DNA of 64,000 bases, from the NCBI RefSeq assembly GCF_945901735.1, contig NZ_CAMDLM010000008.1, forward strand, positions 61,830 through 125,829, written 5' to 3'. Numbering within the stretch: the stretch's first letter is position 1; every line of letters begins with the position of its first letter. Shown here piece by piece: positions 61,302 through 64,000 of the stretch. Origin of the DNA: Limnohabitans sp. Rim8. Lineage in GTDB: Bacteria > Pseudomonadota > Gammaproteobacteria > Burkholderiales > Burkholderiaceae_C. Under the pieces are notes generated by a model. That model worked only from the letters and a program-made list of their open reading frames with translations. It was not told where the DNA came from and did not search any database. The position numbers and the translations under genes are program-made.

Positions 61302-61329
61302 AAAAACCGACCTGATGGTCGGTTTTTTT
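61302..61329. terminator. Bidirectional rho-independent terminator
   Basis: ACCGACC-TGAT-GGTCGGT (61306-61323) forms a 7-bp stem, preceded by an A-run and followed by seven Ts. It should end both the cytochrome c transcript and the converging leftward yheT-DUF transcript. Confidence 0.9.
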
Positions 61330-61876
61330 ATGGCTTGCTGGCCTTGGCCACGGCTTGCGGACTGATCACGAATCCGTATTGATTTGGCAGATCCTTGGAC
61401 TCACAATCCACCAACTTCCAGAGACCTTGCTCTAAGGCGTCAGCCACGTGACCAACATCCATGGAGTGAACCAAACCCAGCCCGAGCTCGGTTTCGAGGT
61501 ACACGCGACCCGTTTCATCCATCAGGCATGCCCTCACTCGCGTGATTTCTCCGGTCTGTGCGGTAGGTGTGTATTGGTCATCCAGGCGCCACACGTAAGG
61601 CGTCAGCTCCAACTCCACGTAGACCCTTTGGGGTCCGTTTTGGAAGAACCATCTCCCCTGTTCATCGGCGGCGTAATTGCGATGAATGAACGCCACCAAT
61701 TTTTCATGTTTCAGCACTGAACCTTTGGCTCCCGGGACTTCGCTTTGGAATAAACCCAAGCTCTGCACACGGTCGTCTCGCATATGCCATTGACCTCTGC
61801 TGTCCAGACCCAACCACCCATAACAGTCCGGCACATCCGGCCACTTGGCCATGGCTTGTTTGACGATGTCATCCAT
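61328..61876 (-). CDS. DUF2946-like conserved protein
   Basis: A 182-residue soluble protein with CYGWLGLDSRGQWHMRDDRV, FIHRNYAADEQGRWFFQNGP and QRVYVELELTPYVWRL. I recall similar betaproteobacterial proteins annotated as DUF2946, but I cannot confirm it. There is no membrane segment or catalytic motif I recognise. ATG 61876 overlaps the stop of the upstream hydrolase gene (TGATG), so the two are coupled. Confidence 0.8.
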   Translation of the reverse strand: MDDIVKQAMAKWPDVPDCYGWLGLDSRGQWHMRDDRVQSLGLFQSEVPGAKGSVLKHEKLVAFIHRNYAADEQGRWFFQNGPQRVYVELELTPYVWRLDDQYTPTAQTGEITRVRACLMDETGRVYLETELGLGLVHSMDVGHVADALEQGLWKLVDCESKDLPNQYGFVISPQAVAKASKP

Positions 61877-62883
61877 CACATGACACTCTTGGGTGAGCCC
61901 GTTTTTCGAGCTGCGTCGATCAGCCAACCACCCACAACATCGGGCAGTCCACGAACATGCCCGGGCCATGCGCCTTGCGCAAATCCCACATGACCACCAT
62001 GCCGGGGATGCCACAAGGTGACTGCCGTAGACACATCTTGCTGTTGGGGCAAGCTGTGCACAGGCACAAAAGGGTCATTTTGTGCATTCAAGGCCAATGC
62101 CGGCATTTGGATGTTTTTCATGAACGGCTTGGCTGAAGCCTTTGTCCAGTAGTCGTCTGTGTTTTTGAATCCATGCAACGGCGCTGTAAAGACATCGTCA
62201 AACTCGTACAGATCTCGCGCAGCCAAGAGTTTTTTGGCGTCGAACAATCCGGGATATTGGGCCCATTTGGCCATGGCCCTGGGTTTCATGCTTCGCAAAA
62301 ACATTCGGGTGTAGATTTGTCGGTTCAATCCTTGACCGATGGCTTTTCCGCTTTGGGTTAAATCAAGGGGTGAACAGATGGATGCAATGGCATCCGCCGT
62401 ATGCAAAGCCATGTGACCATTTTCTCCTGCCCAACGCATCAAAGCATTGCCGCCCAACGAAACCCCTGCAGCCACCAAAGTTTGACCGCCTTCTTTTTTG
62501 TGTTTCAGTCTCAGCTTCTTCAAAATCCAATCGATTTCTTGGTGGTCTCCCGAATGGTAAGCCCTTGGGGCCTTGTTCAGTTCGCCACTACACCCCCTGA
62601 AATGGGGCAATGCACAGTTCAGATCATTTTCAGCAGCCCAATCTGCGAAAGCCATCGCGTAATGGCTAGCGGATGAGCCCTCCAGTCCATGAAAAAGCAC
62701 CATCATGGGTCGGGCTGGGCAGCTGGCTTTTTGCATGTCCACATCGATGAAATCACCGTCTGGCGTTGCCCAGCGCTCACGTACTTTTGCCATTACGGGA
62801 CCAAAATGTCGGCGCGAAAACAATGCAGGCCAAATGGTCTGCGCGTGACCTCCAGGCAGCCACGCAGGTGTTTTGAAGTTCAT
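61876..62883 (-). CDS. yheT: YheT-family alpha/beta hydrolase
   Basis: A 335-residue hydrolase. The start FKTPAWLPGGHAQTIWPALF, the oxyanion region MVLFHGLEGSSASHYAMAFA, the nucleophile elbow GVSLGGNALMRWAGE (Ser), and the last His in HPRHGGHVGF are typical of the YheT/YbgI-like esterase group. The substrate is unknown. ATG 62883 is preferred to TTG 62892. It is 5 bp downstream of the NTF2-like gene. Confidence 0.92.
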   Translation of the reverse strand: MNFKTPAWLPGGHAQTIWPALFSRRHFGPVMAKVRERWATPDGDFIDVDMQKASCPARPMMVLFHGLEGSSASHYAMAFADWAAENDLNCALPHFRGCSGELNKAPRAYHSGDHQEIDWILKKLRLKHKKEGGQTLVAAGVSLGGNALMRWAGENGHMALHTADAIASICSPLDLTQSGKAIGQGLNRQIYTRMFLRSMKPRAMAKWAQYPGLFDAKKLLAARDLYEFDDVFTAPLHGFKNTDDYWTKASAKPFMKNIQMPALALNAQNDPFVPVHSLPQQQDVSTAVTLWHPRHGGHVGFAQGAWPGHVRGLPDVVGGWLIDAARKTGSPKSVM

Positions 62884-62888
62884 TGCTG

Positions 62889-63338
62889 TCAATGCAAGAC
62901 TTGCGGTTTGACACCGACATCTGCCGCATCGTTTGGCGTTCCCGGACTGGTGTGGTGTGCCACCATGCGCCAGCCTTGAGGTGTCTTGTGATACACATTG
63001 GTGGCGATCACATAAGCGATCTGTCGCCCTTGCGGCGTCATGACTTCGACCCGTTCGACCAAATGGTGAACAGCACTGGCCAAAGATTCGATCTTGCGAA
63101 TCCTTTCTGGATGTGCCTGCACACTGCCATTGCTGAACATGCTCTCAAATGCTGTTCGAATAGCCCCTTGCCCCACCAAGCGAGACCCACCTGGGTGGAT
63201 GCAAACGATGTCATCCTCTTCAGCCCAACACCCCATGAGTTGCTCAATGTCTGCGTTGTGCAGCGCTTCGTAGAAATTATGTTCGACGTCATCTGGGGTT
63301 CCTCCCACGATGGCGGCTTGTAGTTTGGCTCGTTTCAT
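62889..63338 (-). CDS. NTF2/SnoaL-like fold protein
   Basis: A 149-residue protein of the SnoaL/DUF4440-like fold: NFYEALHNADIEQLMGCWAE, EDDIVCIHPGGSRLVGQGAI and YHKTPQGWRMVAHHTSPG. Such small cone-shaped domains serve as hydrolases, isomerases or binding proteins, and the motifs do not decide between them. It is the first gene of a three-gene leftward unit with yheT and the DUF2946-like gene. Confidence 0.88.
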   Translation of the reverse strand: MKRAKLQAAIVGGTPDDVEHNFYEALHNADIEQLMGCWAEEDDIVCIHPGGSRLVGQGAIRTAFESMFSNGSVQAHPERIRKIESLASAVHHLVERVEVMTPQGRQIAYVIATNVYHKTPQGWRMVAHHTSPGTPNDAADVGVKPQVLH

Positions 63339-63380
63339 GATGCGATCTAGTCTACACGTCTGAGGTGTGCGTCAAACAAC

Positions 63381-63413
63381 AAAAAACCCGGTCGCATGAC
63401 TGCGCCGGGTTTT
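63381..63413 (-). terminator. Rho-independent terminator of the ATP synthase operon
   Basis: Read leftwards, AAAACCCGG and CCGGGTTTT form a 9-bp stem around a short loop, followed by a T-run. It lies about 40 bases after atpC, where the atp operon should end. Confidence 0.88.
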
Positions 63414-63453
63414 GATGCGGCCTCTGTCGAAAGCCATCCACTGATTCAGTGGT

Positions 63454-63867
63454 TTACTTTTTGCGGTACTTGCGCAGCGCAGACAATTGAGCGGCCAAAA
63501 CAGCCAATTCTGAAGTGGCACGGGCCAGATCAATTTCGCTTTTGGCGCTCTTCAAAGCCTCTTCGGCCAAAGCTTTGGCTGCATTGGCTTTCTCTTCGTC
63601 GAGGTCTTTACCGCGAATCGCAGTATCAGACAGCACGGTCACGCAGTCGGGCTGCACTTCCAGAATGCCGCCCGCAACGAAAACAAATTCTTCGCCACCG
63701 TCTGCCTTCTCGATGCGAACCGAGCCGGCTTTGATGCGGGTGATCAAGGGGGTATGGCGTGGGTAAATGCCCAGTTCGCCAGACTCGCCGGGCAGAGCTA
63801 CAAAGCGGGCTTCACCCGACCAGATGGACTCTTCGGCACTGACCACATCAACGTGGATGGTGTTCAT
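63454..63867 (-). CDS. atpC: F0F1 ATP synthase subunit epsilon
   Basis: A 137-residue subunit with an N-terminal beta-sandwich ([36 protein letters not shown]) and a C-terminal helical hairpin ([20 protein letters not shown]). It links the rotor to the catalytic head and inhibits hydrolysis. The start has a purine-rich ribosome-binding site (AAGGAG) and follows atpD, as in the standard operon order. Confidence 0.97.
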   Translation of the reverse strand: MNTIHVDVVSAEESIWSGEARFVALPGESGELGIYPRHTPLITRIKAGSVRIEKADGGEEFVFVAGGILEVQPDCVTVLSDTAIRGKDLDEEKANAAKALAEEALKSAKSEIDLARATSELAVLAAQLSALRKYRKK

Positions 63868-63937
63868 GTTTACTCCTTAAAAAGGTGCGTTCAAGCGGAT
63901 TTCGGGGAGACTGGATCAGCCACCCCGATGCTCTGCT

Positions 63938-64000
63938 TTAGGCTGCCTTTTTGGCCTTTTCGAAAGCTTCGTCGATGGTGCCGACCATGTAGAAAGCTTG
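63938..64000 (-). CDS. atpD: F0F1 ATP synthase subunit beta (3' end only)
   Basis: The last 20 residues of the beta subunit are visible: QAFYMVGTIDEAFEKAKKAA, then TAA at 63940-63938. The gene continues beyond the window edge. It is about 70 bp upstream of atpC on the same strand, the normal operon order. Confidence 0.95.
   Translation of the reverse strand, partial: QAFYMVGTIDEAFEKAKKAA

Overview
The window looks like a chromosomal segment of a high-GC betaproteobacterium. Burkholderiales, probably Comamonadaceae, is my best guess from the gene families, the close packing and the many ATGA stop/start overlaps; I could not test taxonomy by search. No rRNA, phage, IS element or CRISPR array is visible. 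No stretch longer than about 300 bases lacks a gene; the larger spacers (4931-5221, 41750-41978, 51907-52171, 54195-54423, 60491-60756) are described in the entries.

Layout. 1-5 kb: the tail of a LysR regulator, a GlcD-type FAD oxidase, radA and a nitronate monooxygenase. 5.2-12.7 kb: a homoprotocatechuate (3,4-dihydroxyphenylacetate) meta-cleavage operon, hpaR-G1-G2-E-[vapBC]-D-F-H-I. The hydroxyphenylacetate monooxygenase is not here. The first genes overlap by 4 bp, but every junction from hpaE onward carries extra DNA: a VapBC module or a different palindromic or tandem repeat. 12.7-17.2 kb: a class II aldolase, a PanE-like reductase, a DMT exporter, a 3-hydroxyisobutyrate-dehydrogenase-family enzyme and the PLP protein YggS.

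17.2-34.1 kb is the most interesting part: two divergent operons that together look like a reductive nicotinate catabolic system. The rightward operon encodes 6-hydroxynicotinate reductase, an ApbE-superfamily UPF0280 protein, two tandem PF06684 ('amino acid synthesis') paralogues, a complete branched-chain-amino-acid-type ABC importer with a fused permease, and a two-subunit nicotinate-dehydrogenase-like molybdenum hydroxylase whose large subunit carries three c-type haem sites. The leftward operon encodes ferredoxin-NADP reductase, a TetR regulator, enamidase and a zinc-type asparaginase. The proposed flow is uptake, hydroxylation to 6-hydroxynicotinate with electrons to the respiratory chain, ring reduction fed by NADPH through ferredoxin, then hydrolytic ring opening to 2-formylglutarate and ammonia. 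The shared intergenic region carries a phased array of TGTWG/CWACA half-sites that probably binds the TetR protein. A fused biotin-carrier/carboxyltransferase follows at 34.2-36.0 kb.

36-40.3 kb is housekeeping: a BON lipoprotein, an SIS protein, yraN, rsmI, ilvE and a zinc-ribbon protein. 40.3-51.4 kb is a leftward surface-polysaccharide locus: priming sugar transferase, glycosyltransferases, wecB, a 977-residue methyltransferase/double glycosyltransferase, wzt, wzm and rfbC. It has an AT-rich core and is interrupted and flanked by VapBC and ParDE modules. 52-64 kb returns to core genes: a two-component system, an AmpG-like transporter, an M48 protease, an MBL hydrolase, a methyltransferase, xth, pyrE, an NlpC/P60 hydrolase, tRNA-Arg(CCG), a cytochrome c, yheT, an NTF2-like protein, atpC and the last codons of atpD.
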